Assembly (NCBI RefSeq): GCF_003003285.1
Contig: NZ_PVTP01000014.1
Span: forward strand, 38,418-102,417
From: Yoonia maritima
GTDB lineage: Bacteria > Pseudomonadota > Alphaproteobacteria > Rhodobacterales > Rhodobacteraceae
Reading direction: 5' to 3'
Length of the DNA: 64,000 nucleotides
In this document: piece by piece, positions 50,705-59,640 of the stretch
Layout: the number at the start of each line of letters is the position of its first letter
Numbering within the stretch: the first letter of the stretch is position 1
The notes under the pieces: model-generated
Told to the model about the DNA's origin: nothing
Seen by the model: the letters and a program-made list of their open reading frames with translations, nothing else
Databases searched by the model: none
Position numbers and translations under genes: made by a program

Positions 50705-51622
50705 TTACTGCAATGATCGTTTGTACCGGCGGAAACTCGATCGGACCAGATTTGCCATTTGCTCTCGGCCGTTATCAGCGTAGTATTTCTGGAGTGATCC
50801 TGCGTACCAAGGCAGGTTGCGCCGCCCACGGTACAGTTGATAGAACATCTGCGGTGTGATTTCGCCAAACAAGCCTTCATGCATTAACGGTTTTAATGCG
50901 TCGATTTTACGAAGAAATACAGCGGATTTATGATTTGAAAACCAGCACTTATAAGGTGTAACATTGTGACCTGCGATACGTTCAAAATGTTTGTGATCGG
51001 GGGCGAAATAAGGATCGTAGAACACGCTGATCGGGCCACATTCGTTCAGGATTCCTTTTGCATCACTGAGTGGCAGGGTCCAATCTTGGCGACGTCCAAT
51101 CCAATATCTTTCTTCCCACGGGACTAAATTTGCATCGAGCGTAGTTTGCGGATTGAACGCCAATACATGTGACCCTGGAACCAATGACGCAAACACGAGC
51201 GCCGCGAATGCACCCATTGAAGCGCCGGCAAACACGACGCGATCGTATCCGTCAAAAAAACCGGAGGCCGCGAGTTCTTGCATACGTGCGATCAAAGCCG
51301 GATCGCGATACCATAGCTTGCCATGAGCAAAGACCCCAAGATGAGAGATGCTTTGGTCTTTGGCATATTTGAACCCCCAAGGTACACGTTCGGGGCTGTC
51401 GTCGGAAACATTGGAAAGATTATCAAAGCTGACCAACAACACTGGTCGTAGGCGCTTTACAAACATGATTGAGTGACGCGTTCCTTTTTCAAAGAACCCT
51501 TCGCCTGTTCCACCGGGAGCAAGCTCTGCAAACCATAAAGGTTGTGCTATTTTATCACCCTTGGTTTTTTTGCCATCAACGCGGGCTTCATCCGTATTTT
51601 CATTGTTTTTGTCGTCGGTCAT
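50705..51622 (-). CDS. alpha/beta-fold hydrolase-like protein in glycan cluster
   Basis: A 305-residue protein with an acidic, charged N-terminus (MTDDKNNENTDEARVDGKK) and a hydrolase core: VVFAGASMGAFAALVFASL is a nucleophile elbow with Ser in G-x-S-x-G, and HNVTPYKCWFSNHKSAVFL supplies a late His. Relatives in roseobacters are often misnamed PAPS reductase. It follows the sulfotransferase gene on the same strand and is divergent from ugd. Probably an esterase of a capsule or glycan; inference only. Confidence 0.7.
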   Translation of the reverse strand: MTDDKNNENTDEARVDGKKTKGDKIAQPLWFAELAPGGTGEGFFEKGTRHSIMFVKRLRPVLLVSFDNLSNVSDDSPERVPWGFKYAKDQSISHLGVFAHGKLWYRDPALIARMQELAASGFFDGYDRVVFAGASMGAFAALVFASLVPGSHVLAFNPQTTLDANLVPWEERYWIGRRQDWTLPLSDAKGILNECGPISVFYDPYFAPDHKHFERIAGHNVTPYKCWFSNHKSAVFLRKIDALKPLMHEGLFGEITPQMFYQLYRGRRNLPWYAGSLQKYYADNGREQMANLVRSSFRRYKRSLQ

Positions 51623-51800
51623 GGTGCCTCGGCCGATTTTGTACTTGTTTGTCCTACCGTTTTCAGAAGAACAATAAAACTCATTGTTTTGCAGCGGTCG
51701 GGTTAGATCAACATGAATACTGACTTGACAGCCAACGGTAGACTGCAAAAAAAACATAGTGAACTTGACCCGATCCAAAATGACTAAGAGGAAATCAATA

Positions 51801-52967
51801 ATGAAAATCGCAGTCGCAGGGTTGGGGTACGTTGGCTTATCGAATGCCGTACTTTTGGCGCAAAATCATACGGTTGTTGCCATTGATATCGATGAGCAGC
51901 GCGTTTCACATGTGAATTCACGTATTTCGTCTATTGAAGACGCCGATATCACGACATTTTTAGCGACTAAAAAACTCGACTTATCGGCGACATCGGATCC
52001 GCAGACTGCTTACAGTGGCGCTGATTTCATCATTATTGCCACCCCGACAAACTATGATCCACACACGAACCATTTTGACACTTCAAGCGTTGAGGCCGTT
52101 GCGGGGCAAGCGCATGCAATCGCGCCACAAGCTGTCATCGTGATCAAATCTACGGTTCCTGTTGATTTTACCATGGGGCTGCGTTCAGAGCTTGGCTATG
52201 AAAATGTCATTTTCTCGCCTGAATTTCTGCGCGAGGGCAGGGCACTTTATGATAACTTACATCCATCTCGTATTGTGGTTGGCGCACATAGCGATGACGC
52301 GCGGCGCTTCGCGGACTTGCTTGTTGAGGGAGCCGTGAAAAAGGACATGCCCGTTCTTTTTACTGATGCAACAGAAGCTGAAGCTATTAAACTGTTTTCA
52401 AACACATTTTTAGCGATGCGTGTTGCGTATTTTAACGAGCTCGACAGCTACGCCATCGCACATGGCCTAAACCCCCGAGAGGTCATTGAGGGGGTCAGCC
52501 TCGATCCACGTGTCGGAACCCACTACAACAATCCATCTTTCGGCTACGGAGGATACTGTCTACCTAAAGATACCAAACAATTACTGGCCAATTATGATCA
52601 AGTGCCGCAAAATCTGATTAGCGCAATTGTGCAGTCAAACAGAACCCGCAAGGATTTCATCGCAGATCAGATAATTGCGAAAAAGCCCAAAGTTGTTGGC
52701 GTCTACCGCTTGGTGATGAAGGCAGGCTCTAGTAACTTCAGGGACAGCTCTATTCAGGGTATCATGAAGCGTATAAAAGCGAAGGGCATAGAGTGTATCG
52801 TGTACGAACCCGTACTTGATGATGATCAGTTCTTTAACAGCCACGTGATTAGGGATTTAGGGGCATTTAAAGCCGATGCCGACTTGATCCTTGCGAACCG
52901 CCAGTCCGATGAACTGTCTGATGTGTCGGACAAAGTCTTTACCCGTGATTTATTTGAGGTTGATTGA
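51801..52967 (+). CDS. ugd: UDP-glucose 6-dehydrogenase
   Basis: Oxidises UDP-glucose to UDP-glucuronate with two NAD. The 388-residue protein has the NAD loop [12 protein letters not shown], the middle domain with [16 protein letters not shown], the catalytic Cys253 in [16 protein letters not shown], and the C-terminal domain. ATG at 51801 follows AAGAGGA; a longer frame is open. Its stop overlaps the epimerase start. It feeds glucuronate to glycan synthesis. Confidence 0.94.
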   Translation: MKIAVAGLGYVGLSNAVLLAQNHTVVAIDIDEQRVSHVNSRISSIEDADITTFLATKKLDLSATSDPQTAYSGADFIIIATPTNYDPHTNHFDTSSVEAVAGQAHAIAPQAVIVIKSTVPVDFTMGLRSELGYENVIFSPEFLREGRALYDNLHPSRIVVGAHSDDARRFADLLVEGAVKKDMPVLFTDATEAEAIKLFSNTFLAMRVAYFNELDSYAIAHGLNPREVIEGVSLDPRVGTHYNNPSFGYGGYCLPKDTKQLLANYDQVPQNLISAIVQSNRTRKDFIADQIIAKKPKVVGVYRLVMKAGSSNFRDSSIQGIMKRIKAKGIECIVYEPVLDDDQFFNSHVIRDLGAFKADADLILANRQSDELSDVSDKVFTRDLFEVD

Positions 52968-53983
52968 TGAAAATGCAAACGGTTCTTGTTACTGGTGCCG
53001 CTGGGTTTATCGGTTTTCACCTTTCACAGCTTCTACTGAGCGAAGGTTTTAAAGTTGTTGGTTTTGATAGTCACAATGACTATTACGACCCACAACTTAA
53101 AGCCGCTCGCGAGGCGCAACTGTTAGAGCACGCGAACTACGAAAGTGTTAAGGGTAGGGTAGAAGAATCTGGGCTGCTGATGGGTTTGTTTGAAACTCAT
53201 AAATTTGACGCTGCTGTGCATCTCGCAGCCCAAGCCGGCGTACGGTACTCGATCGAAAATCCGCGTGCTTATACCGAGGCTAACCTGATGGGGAGCTTTG
53301 AATTGCTCGAGGCAGCGCGCGCGCATCCGCCAAAACATTTACTTATGGCTTCAACCAGTTCGGTTTATGGCGCAAACACGCAAATGCCGTATCGAGAGAC
53401 AGATCAGGTCGATCATCAAATGTCGTACTACGCCGCGACCAAAAAAGCATCCGAGTCCATGTCACACAGCTATGCGCATCTGTTTGATCTACCGGTGACG
53501 ATGTTTCGGTTCTTTACTGTCTATGGCCCGTGGGGTCGTCCAGATATGGCACCATATCTGTTCACAAGTGCGATCATGGGCGCAAATCCAATCAAGGTAT
53601 TCAACCATGGCGACATGCAACGCGACTTTACGTTTGTGCTTGATCTCGTGCGCGGCATCCGTCTTTTGATCGACGCTATTCCAGAGCGACCTCAAGACGG
53701 AAAAGTTCCTGACGGCGACAGCCTTTCTCCTGTGGCGCCGTGGCGCGTGGTTAATGTTGGCAATGGTGAAAGCGTGCAACTAATGGATTTCATCAGTGCA
53801 ATTGAACGTGCGTCAAACCACACCGCACAAAAGCAAATGCTCCCGATGCAGGCAGGCGACGTCCCGGCAACTTGGGCCGACAACAGCTTGTTGCAAAAAT
53901 TAACCGGCTACGCACCACAAACGAGTGTAGAAGACGGAATTGCGCAATACGTATCGTGGCATAGGTCATACTACGACGTTTAA
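52967..53983 (+). CDS. NAD-dependent sugar epimerase, likely UDP-glucuronate 4-epimerase
   Basis: A 338-residue extended SDR. The cofactor motif is VTGAAGFIGFHL, the catalytic Ser is in MASTSSVYGANTQMPY and the Tyr-Lys pair in SYYAATKKASE. VYGPWGRPDMAPYLFT is characteristic of UDP-glucuronate 4-epimerases. The start inside the ugd stop codon fits conversion of UDP-glucuronate to UDP-galacturonate, used in capsule or exopolysaccharide. It is the last host gene before the transposon. Confidence 0.92.
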   Translation: MKMQTVLVTGAAGFIGFHLSQLLLSEGFKVVGFDSHNDYYDPQLKAAREAQLLEHANYESVKGRVEESGLLMGLFETHKFDAAVHLAAQAGVRYSIENPRAYTEANLMGSFELLEAARAHPPKHLLMASTSSVYGANTQMPYRETDQVDHQMSYYAATKKASESMSHSYAHLFDLPVTMFRFFTVYGPWGRPDMAPYLFTSAIMGANPIKVFNHGDMQRDFTFVLDLVRGIRLLIDAIPERPQDGKVPDGDSLSPVAPWRVVNVGNGESVQLMDFISAIERASNHTAQKQMLPMQAGDVPATWADNSLLQKLTGYAPQTSVEDGIAQYVSWHRSYYDV

Positions 53984-54339
53984 TACACGGTATGCTGTCT
54001 AGCTTAGCTGTCAGCAATGCAACATAATACTGATTATGCGATTTTTCTGTGTAGCCTGGTGCGCGTGTCGGAATCCTTAAATAATGGGACTGAATTAATG
54101 GGACTCCTTCCCCTTTAGTATCAACCACATAAGAATTCCTGTAATTTAAACGATTTAAACGCCTCATACGGTGAAAACCTCATTGTACAGGATCTGCTGG
54201 CAAGTCTAGCGCCTCAGAGACAGCGCAGAATGGACACGCCGTAATTTCCTGAGCGTTTGCATGTGTAGCGAACTTCCGCTTTCCACCCTTATTGCGAACG
54301 CAAAGCGGCGTGATCGGAAGAGACAGCTTTTACAGGCAT
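53984..54339. other. intergenic region holding the transposon left boundary
   Basis: 53984-54060 is host flank after the epimerase gene, including GTAGC at 54051-54055. 54061-54065 is the GCGCG duplicate and 54066 onward the transposon end. From 54107 to 54339 I see no gene; the tniQ expected after tniB is absent. Confidence 0.6.
54066..54106 (+). repeat. left terminal inverted repeat plus internal TniA-site repeat
   Basis: The 27-bp terminal repeat is 54066-54092. TAATGGGACT occurs in it (54082-54091) and again just inside as AATTAATGGGACTC (54093-54106). Such tandem sites are typical TniA-binding repeats. Confidence 0.8.
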
Positions 54340-55245
54340 CTAGTACCAATTGGCTGGAAACCGTAAGAGGAGTTGATCAAGCTCGGCATTTTGCTCAGTC
54401 TCAAGTTCAGCTCGCAGTTCTTGGAATGTCGGGTCCCTACCCCACTGCCCTTGCCGCAATCCTTTGATCGAAAATAGGTTAACCCGGTTCTTCAGTAGCG
54501 ATGCCATTAGGCCATGCGTTTTCCGGAGCTTGGGGTCTCGCGAGAGCGAGCTGCCGTCTCGCACCGGACACCACCTTTCAAAGCCTTCAAGAAACTCGAT
54601 GAAGTCGTCGTCGTTGGAGGTCCATTCATGGTACTGAAGCTGCACCGCCCGTCCTAACGTCTGTTCATCTTCCATGGCCCAACGCCAAATGTTAGGCGGG
54701 CCGGTCAGGACAACACGCACGTCATATTTCGAAATGAGGTGGTGAACATAATTCTGGTAGGCAATCTTTTGATGCTTCATAAAGCTATGAGTTCGATGGA
54801 AATCTTCTAGGATGACCAATTTGGTTTGAAGGTGGCCAATGAGTTCTAATGTCTTTGGGTAGGAACTCTTACGTGTCATTGCACCGTAACCGGGAACCGC
54901 AAGTACCGATCGCATACTGTCGCAATAGTCGATGATTTCACCATTAGGATGGATGTGCTCATTGATAACGGGGATCACTGACTTGCCCGTCTTATCTTGG
55001 GTGAAAGGAGGGTTTTGGGCAATGAATTCCTCAATCAGCCACGTCAAACCCATTCCCGACGGCGCAGTCATGAAGACCAATCGTTCTGCACTAGGACTCG
55101 GATTCTGCATGAGCTCATGCAGGTAGCGTTTGAAACCAAGACGGGCCTCAGTTTGGAAAACCACCTTAGACCGGATGTAGGCGATCCTTTCGGTGTTGGA
55201 GCCTTGCGACATGTCGGGAAAAGTTTGGTAAGGCGAGCTTCTCAT
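54340..55245 (-). CDS. tniB: TniB-like AAA ATPase with altered Walker A
   Basis: ATP-dependent target-selection partner of TniA. The 301-residue protein has the TniB layout: RLGFKRYLHELMQNP, then FMTAPSGMGLTWLIEEF as Walker A, LVILEDFHRTHSF as Walker B, and VRVVLTGPP as sensor 1. Residue 67 is Leu where the invariant Lys of Walker A should be, so nucleotide binding is probably lost or changed. ATG at 55245 overlaps the tniA stop by 4 bases and has GGTGGAG upstream; GTG at 55260 is possible. Confidence 0.85.
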   Translation of the reverse strand: MRSSPYQTFPDMSQGSNTERIAYIRSKVVFQTEARLGFKRYLHELMQNPSPSAERLVFMTAPSGMGLTWLIEEFIAQNPPFTQDKTGKSVIPVINEHIHPNGEIIDYCDSMRSVLAVPGYGAMTRKSSYPKTLELIGHLQTKLVILEDFHRTHSFMKHQKIAYQNYVHHLISKYDVRVVLTGPPNIWRWAMEDEQTLGRAVQLQYHEWTSNDDDFIEFLEGFERWCPVRDGSSLSRDPKLRKTHGLMASLLKNRVNLFSIKGLRQGQWGRDPTFQELRAELETEQNAELDQLLLRFPANWY

Positions 55246-56612
55246 GACTGATTTCTCCACCTTTGTTGTGTCTCGTAATCCCTTAAGTTTCTTATGTCTT
55301 TGCCGCCTGAGAGTCGTGATCCAAACTTTCCATTTTTAGCCCGGTTACGCTGCTTTGCCTCATGGAGGATTTGCTTCTGAAAATCATGGGCAAGAGCTGG
55401 GTCTGGCGCGCTTAGGTTTCGATTTAGGCGCTCATCACGATCCCGATTAATTCGCTTCCAATCGTCGAGGGAGAGCGGATAACGCGGGTACTTTTCACTC
55501 TTCGCGTCATAATAAGTCTCATCATCTGCGCTGATATGGATGTTCCGAATGTCGGTAGGGTCGTATTTGACATTAACGTTCTGAACACCGCAGTTTTTCA
55601 TCTTTTGAAGAGCATCGCAGCGATAGAACATGCCAAATATTTCCAAGCCTTCCCGCTGAATCTTGCGTTGTTCAAATGGCAGAAAGTCGAGCCGGAAACG
55701 ATGTGGATCCAGTGGGAGTCGTGGTATTGCACCGCTCTCCTGCCAGCTGACATTCCACATGTTGAGTGGCGTCGTCAGTAAACGGCGTTTCTTGTCGCAG
55801 ACATATTCCCTGAGCATGAAGTTGAGGATAAGTCTTTCGATATCAAGTAGCGTAAGCCGCGCCTGTTTCTCCGGCTGATATGTCCCCTTCGCTCCGACGT
55901 TTGAAAATGTTGTCCCTGGCAAGGTTTGGACAAACCCTTGGATCGTACCGATGAACCTTTCGACATGCCCGCCCAAGTGTGGTTGCGCAATTGGCCTAAA
56001 GATGTGTTCGATGCCATATTGGTCGAGACCGCGATTGAACGCTTTCGACTTCAGGTCCGCTCCATTGTCGCTGCTGATGGTCTGAGGTATGCCATACACT
56101 GGCCATTCGTGAGGAATGCCAAGAACGGCCAAGTATTCAGTCTTTGGAAATACAGAGCGGTGAAATGCCATCATGAGGTTCACTGCAGATGGAGCGTCCA
56201 TCGACAAGAATATTCCTGTCGGCATGCGAGTCGCCAGATCAATTAGGGTCGTCAGGTATGGTCGACCGATGCATTCACCGGTTTCGAGATCGACTACCAT
56301 GACATCCAACTTGGTGTGGTCTACCTGAACCACCGAAAGAGGGTCCTTCACCTCATACCGGCCCTTCACAATCTGAAAATCCTGACGTGCAGCTTGGCTG
56401 CCCTCTCGTTTTTGCGTAACAAGTCGATCTGGTAGGGTGACAATCCGACACTTGAGCGCAGACATCGAAACAGTATGGAGGCCCTGCCCTGCAAGCTTAC
56501 TGTTTATGAATTTCAGAACTCGGCTCAGTTTGATCCTATTTCGCGTTAGGAATTCATGGCGAATGGATCTCTCGATGATTGCTTCATGTGCATCGCTGAG
56601 CCGTGTACTCAT
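55242..56612 (-). CDS. tniA: TniA-like DDE transposase, N-terminally truncated
   Basis: DDE transposase of the Tn402/Tn7 TnsB family that cuts and joins the ends. From the ATG at 56612 it is 456 residues. The catalytic triad is Asp98 (VVQVDHTKLDV), Asp182 (ISSDNGAD) and Glu218 (GGHVERFIGTIQG), spaced DD(35)E, all intact, followed by a Mu-type C-terminal domain and a basic tail. Reading upstream of the ATG in frame gives TYRWLARARKHDRAAALLRR, native HTH sequence, before a stop near 56700. So about 100 N-terminal residues are missing. Confidence 0.88.
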   Translation of the reverse strand: MSTRLSDAHEAIIERSIRHEFLTRNRIKLSRVLKFINSKLAGQGLHTVSMSALKCRIVTLPDRLVTQKREGSQAARQDFQIVKGRYEVKDPLSVVQVDHTKLDVMVVDLETGECIGRPYLTTLIDLATRMPTGIFLSMDAPSAVNLMMAFHRSVFPKTEYLAVLGIPHEWPVYGIPQTISSDNGADLKSKAFNRGLDQYGIEHIFRPIAQPHLGGHVERFIGTIQGFVQTLPGTTFSNVGAKGTYQPEKQARLTLLDIERLILNFMLREYVCDKKRRLLTTPLNMWNVSWQESGAIPRLPLDPHRFRLDFLPFEQRKIQREGLEIFGMFYRCDALQKMKNCGVQNVNVKYDPTDIRNIHISADDETYYDAKSEKYPRYPLSLDDWKRINRDRDERLNRNLSAPDPALAHDFQKQILHEAKQRNRAKNGKFGSRLSGGKDIRNLRDYETQQRWRNQS

Positions 56613-56657
56613 CAATTTAGGACCAGGTCGACGTCTTAGCAGCGCAGCAGCGCGATC

Positions 56658-57131
56658 ATGTTTGCGCGCGCGTGCCAGCCACCTGTACGTGATGGACGTG
56701 CCGAACTAGAGACTATCTTGGAGTTCTTGCGCGAGGGCGATGAATTGGTCGTCCAACGACTCGACCGGCTTGGTAGATCTACGCGGGATGTACTGAATTT
56801 AATTCACGAATTAGATACTAAGGGTGCCTCACTTCGCATCTTGGAACCTGAGGTCACGACTGCGGGAGATTTGGGCCGAATGGTTGTAACTGTGCTCGGT
56901 ATGGTAGCCGACATGGAATTGAAGTTCATCCGCGATAGACAGCGTGCGGGAATCGACGCCGCGAAAGACAGAGGCGTTTATCGAGGTAGACAAAAGCGTG
57001 TGGACGACAAAAAAATCCGAGAACTTGCTAAGGACGGTCATTCGAAAGCTCAGATCGCGCGCGACCTCGGCGTTTCCCGTATGACTGTATATCGTGCCCT
57101 CGACCCGCGTGTTATTCGCGAAGATACCTAA
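56658..57131 (+). pseudogene. tniR: serine resolvase missing its catalytic N-terminus
   Basis: From about 56690 the frame reads GRAELETILEFLREGDELVVQRLDRLGRSTRDVL, then LKFIRDRQRAGIDAAKDRG and an HTH, AQIARDLGVSRMTVYRALD, the middle and end of a Tn3/TniR-type serine resolvase. The first 60 or so residues, including YxRVS with the catalytic Ser, are absent. It is divergent from tniA, which is also cut at this junction, so one deletion probably removed both 5' ends and the res site. Confidence 0.82.
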
Positions 57132-57190
57132 GATATCAAACGTGGTATCACAGTGCGCTCCAACTACGGCTATTCGGTGCGTTCAGGCGT

Positions 57191-57376
57191 TTACTCTTTG
57201 GGGCGGTTTCGAACCGATCGAACGTGATGGTTAGGTGGTTTGACCGCGTTTTCAGCGTCACGTTGGAATTCTGTTTCTTCCGCCAGTTTGAACATGGCAG
57301 CGGGCTCGAGTTCACCTTTAGCAATCGCTAATGCTTCTTTCGCACCTCTAATAAGGCTATCGCCGAATTCGGTCAT
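57191..57376 (-). CDS. fragment of XRE-type antitoxin-like protein
   Basis: A 61-residue frame starting MTEFGDSLIRGAKEALAIAKGELEP, which matches the front of short XRE antitoxins/regulators in toxin-antitoxin pairs, with ATG after AGGTAGGTGG. The expected helix-turn-helix does not follow; after residue 30 the sequence becomes unrelated. Probably a truncated remnant. No intact toxin is beside it. Confidence 0.4.
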   Translation of the reverse strand: MTEFGDSLIRGAKEALAIAKGELEPAAMFKLAEETEFQRDAENAVKPPNHHVRSVRNRPKE

Positions 57377-57939
57377 ATCCACCTACCTGCTTTTTCGCAC
57401 CTAGTGGATACCATGCATTTTCGATCTTGTCTGCCCTACATGACAAGCGCTTCGGACTGCGTTCCCAATCCCAAAGGTGAAGTTTTGCATGGGGATTTTG
57501 CCACAATCTTAAATCAACAAAGTCAACGACTCGGCCGAAACACGAAAGCTGCCGTAAGAACGGTCCTTTTCGCGCCACTCAACCATAACCCGCCGTTCGG
57601 GCAGCGCGCAGCGAATGTCTCAAAAGAGCCCATTGTGTGAATTCGGTTTTCCTGCTGCGCGCGCTCGCAGCGTGGAAAATGCTGCATCTGCTCGAATTTG
57701 AATGTCCCGTGGCGGAGAAGAAACCGGACATTTAAAAAAATATCGCAAGGACCACTTCACCAAGCCGAATTTAGTGAAATTCGCAGCATCCGATAAAATG
57801 GGCTGGTTGCGGCCCAATACACCTGTAGAGATACTACGCAATAGAGCCTTCGGATAACGGCCATTCAATCCGATGCTAAGCTCTCGGCGTCAGCGCGGTG
57901 CTGATGTCTGGGTATGGAGGGCGGATTGGAGGGCAAATC
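57377..57939. other. region without recognised gene inside the transposon
   Basis: About 560 bases with only short, unrelated open frames on both strands. It contains GCGCGCGCTCG and ATTTAAAAAAAT blocks and looks like degraded coding or spacer DNA from an earlier element. Nothing here can be annotated with support. Confidence 0.5.
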
Positions 57940-58572
57940 ATGCCTAGAGTCCAACTTCCTACCGTCACCCCAAAACGCCGAGCTTGGAGCAAGGGTTGGA
58001 TCATCGGACAGAAACGACCGCTATTGCCAAAGCAGGTTTGGGCCATCCGTGCACGGCTCGAAATTGCAGGCTATCTTCGCGACCTTGCGCTGTTCAACGT
58101 TGCGATCGATAGCAAGCTGCGCGGCTGTGATCTGGTCAAACTCGCCGTGACCGACTTGGTCAAGGATGATCGCGTGCGCGAACGAATTTCGGTCATCCAG
58201 AGCAAAACCAAGAGACCGGTTCAGTTTGAACTGACGGAAAACACCCGCGAAATCGTCATTGCGTGGGTTACATCACCCGAAATGATTGGCTGCCGCTTTA
58301 TGTTCCCGAGCCGTTTCCACGATCGGCCCCATATCTCGACGCGACAATACGGTCGACTTGTCCGTGATTGGGTGACAGCGATCGGATTGGAGCCCAGTGG
58401 CTATGGTACTCATTCACTTCGTCGGACCAAAGCTGCAGAAATCTACCGCAAAACAGGCAACCGCCGCGCGGTGCAACTCCTACTTGGCCATACAAAGATT
58501 GATAGCACGGTGCGCTACCTCGGCGTTGAGCTAGAAGATGCTCTAAGTATTGCAGAGCGTATCGACATCTAA
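57940..58572 (+). CDS. short tyrosine recombinase / integrase
   Basis: A 210-residue site-specific recombinase. All catalytic residues can be placed: Arg61 (SKLRGCDLV), His158 and Arg161 (YGTHSLRRTKAA), His184 (LLGHTKIDST) and Tyr193 (TVRYLGV). It has no N-terminal core-binding domain, being limited to the catalytic part, a compact type common on alphaproteobacterial mobile elements. ATG at 57940 has GGAGGG. It may resolve cointegrates in place of the broken resolvase; inference. Confidence 0.88.
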   Translation: MPRVQLPTVTPKRRAWSKGWIIGQKRPLLPKQVWAIRARLEIAGYLRDLALFNVAIDSKLRGCDLVKLAVTDLVKDDRVRERISVIQSKTKRPVQFELTENTREIVIAWVTSPEMIGCRFMFPSRFHDRPHISTRQYGRLVRDWVTAIGLEPSGYGTHSLRRTKAAEIYRKTGNRRAVQLLLGHTKIDSTVRYLGVELEDALSIAERIDI

Positions 58573-58978
58573 CCCATGTTGGCGGACGGCACGTGCCGTT
58601 CGCCAATTTGGAAGAGGCCTACGACAATGTAGCGGCGAAAACGAAGTGAGCGCCCTCTCTACCAACCTTCTGTGACGCAGCAGATGTCAGCTTCTGAACA
58701 GGCGAATCGAGAAAATGACATAACTGGAGAAGGTTCTTCCGATGCACACGCTGGAGGCTTGCTAACCTTGACTTCTTTAAGGGCACGGGTGGTCTGAGAA
58801 ATGGAGCCGGAATCACCAACGTTGTATTTCCGACGCTAAGAGACTATGTGAGAAATACGAAAGTTGCGGTTCTCTGCGGCACAGGCGCATCGCCAGCCAG
58901 AGCGGACCACAATCATCCATCATAAAAATTCAGCTGTCGTGTCCTTTAGCAGGGATCTGATGTTTGGGAAGGTTGCCG
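58573..58978. other. gap after the recombinase
   Basis: About 400 bases. No gene with similarity or a ribosome-binding site is visible; a GACGGCACGTGCCGTTC dyad at 58586-58602 just after the recombinase stop could be its terminator or a recombination site. Confidence 0.45.
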
Positions 58979-59290
58979 ATGTCGTCGCGCACGACCACAT
59001 CATTTGTGACATTTCTTCATCCGTTTGTGGTCGCGGGGTACACCGATGAACTGCCGGCGGGTGAATACGAAGTGTTGGCAGACGACGACGTCATGCTGAG
59101 CAACAGCTTTGCCGCATACCGACGGACCGCGACGTTTCTATTGATCGATTGGCACGCAGGAAAGTCAGAGCTGCGCGCAGTGGATCACCGAGACCTGGAG
59201 TTGGCTCTGGCACAGGATCAGGCCAACGCGAACAAACACGAAATCAAAAATAGTGCGGCGGCGCTTTCTCCGTCAGAGGATCAAAAATGA
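58979..59290 (+). CDS. conserved hypothetical protein, cargo gene 1
   Basis: A 103-residue protein from ATG 58979, with GGAAGG upstream. It reads FVTFLHPFVVAGYTDELPAGEYEVLADDDVMLSNSFAAYRRTATFLLIDW in parts, a beta-rich pattern (HPF, LPAGxYEV, AYRRTAT) I recall in small Rhizobiales proteins of unknown function. The C-terminal end is helical and charged. It begins a run of same-strand cargo genes, overlapping the next by 4 bases. Confidence 0.75.
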   Translation: MSSRTTTSFVTFLHPFVVAGYTDELPAGEYEVLADDDVMLSNSFAAYRRTATFLLIDWHAGKSELRAVDHRDLELALAQDQANANKHEIKNSAAALSPSEDQK

Positions 59291-59640
59291 CATTTCCCGA
59301 ATGGACGAAACCCGGTGTCTACGGTGCCTTGGTTGGCGCGGTAGCAGTTTCTATTCTTGGCTTCACCTGGGGCGGTTGGACAACTGCAGGCAGTGCAGAC
59401 GAGATGGCTCAGAGCTTTGCTGCCGACGAAGTTACATTGGCGATGGTGCCAGTTTGCCTAAATCTGTCAGAGGCTGATACGGAACGCACTACAAAACTGG
59501 CAACACTTCAAGAAGCTTCAAGCTTTCAGCGGCGCAAAGCCATGATGGAAACTGGCTGGGCCACATTGCCGGGCACTGATACCCCAAGCCGGGATCTGGC
59601 AGACGCGTGCCTTGCGGGGCTTGAGTTAGATGGATCGTAA
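59287..59640 (+). CDS. conserved hypothetical membrane protein, cargo gene 2
   Basis: A 117-residue protein. The front has one membrane segment (GVYGALVGAVAVSILGFTWGGW) and the remainder a periplasmic helical domain with CLNLSEADTERTTKLATLQ and two cysteines (VPVCLN, ADACLAG). This pattern is known to me only as a conserved unknown in alphaproteobacteria. It overlaps cargo gene 1 (ATGA) and cargo gene 3, so it is translated as one unit with them. Confidence 0.75.
   Translation: MTFPEWTKPGVYGALVGAVAVSILGFTWGGWTTAGSADEMAQSFAADEVTLAMVPVCLNLSEADTERTTKLATLQEASSFQRRKAMMETGWATLPGTDTPSRDLADACLAGLELDGS

Noticed and set aside
57404..57640. Plus-strand open frame as a gene
   Set aside because: No ribosome-binding site, no family pattern, and composition like spacer DNA.
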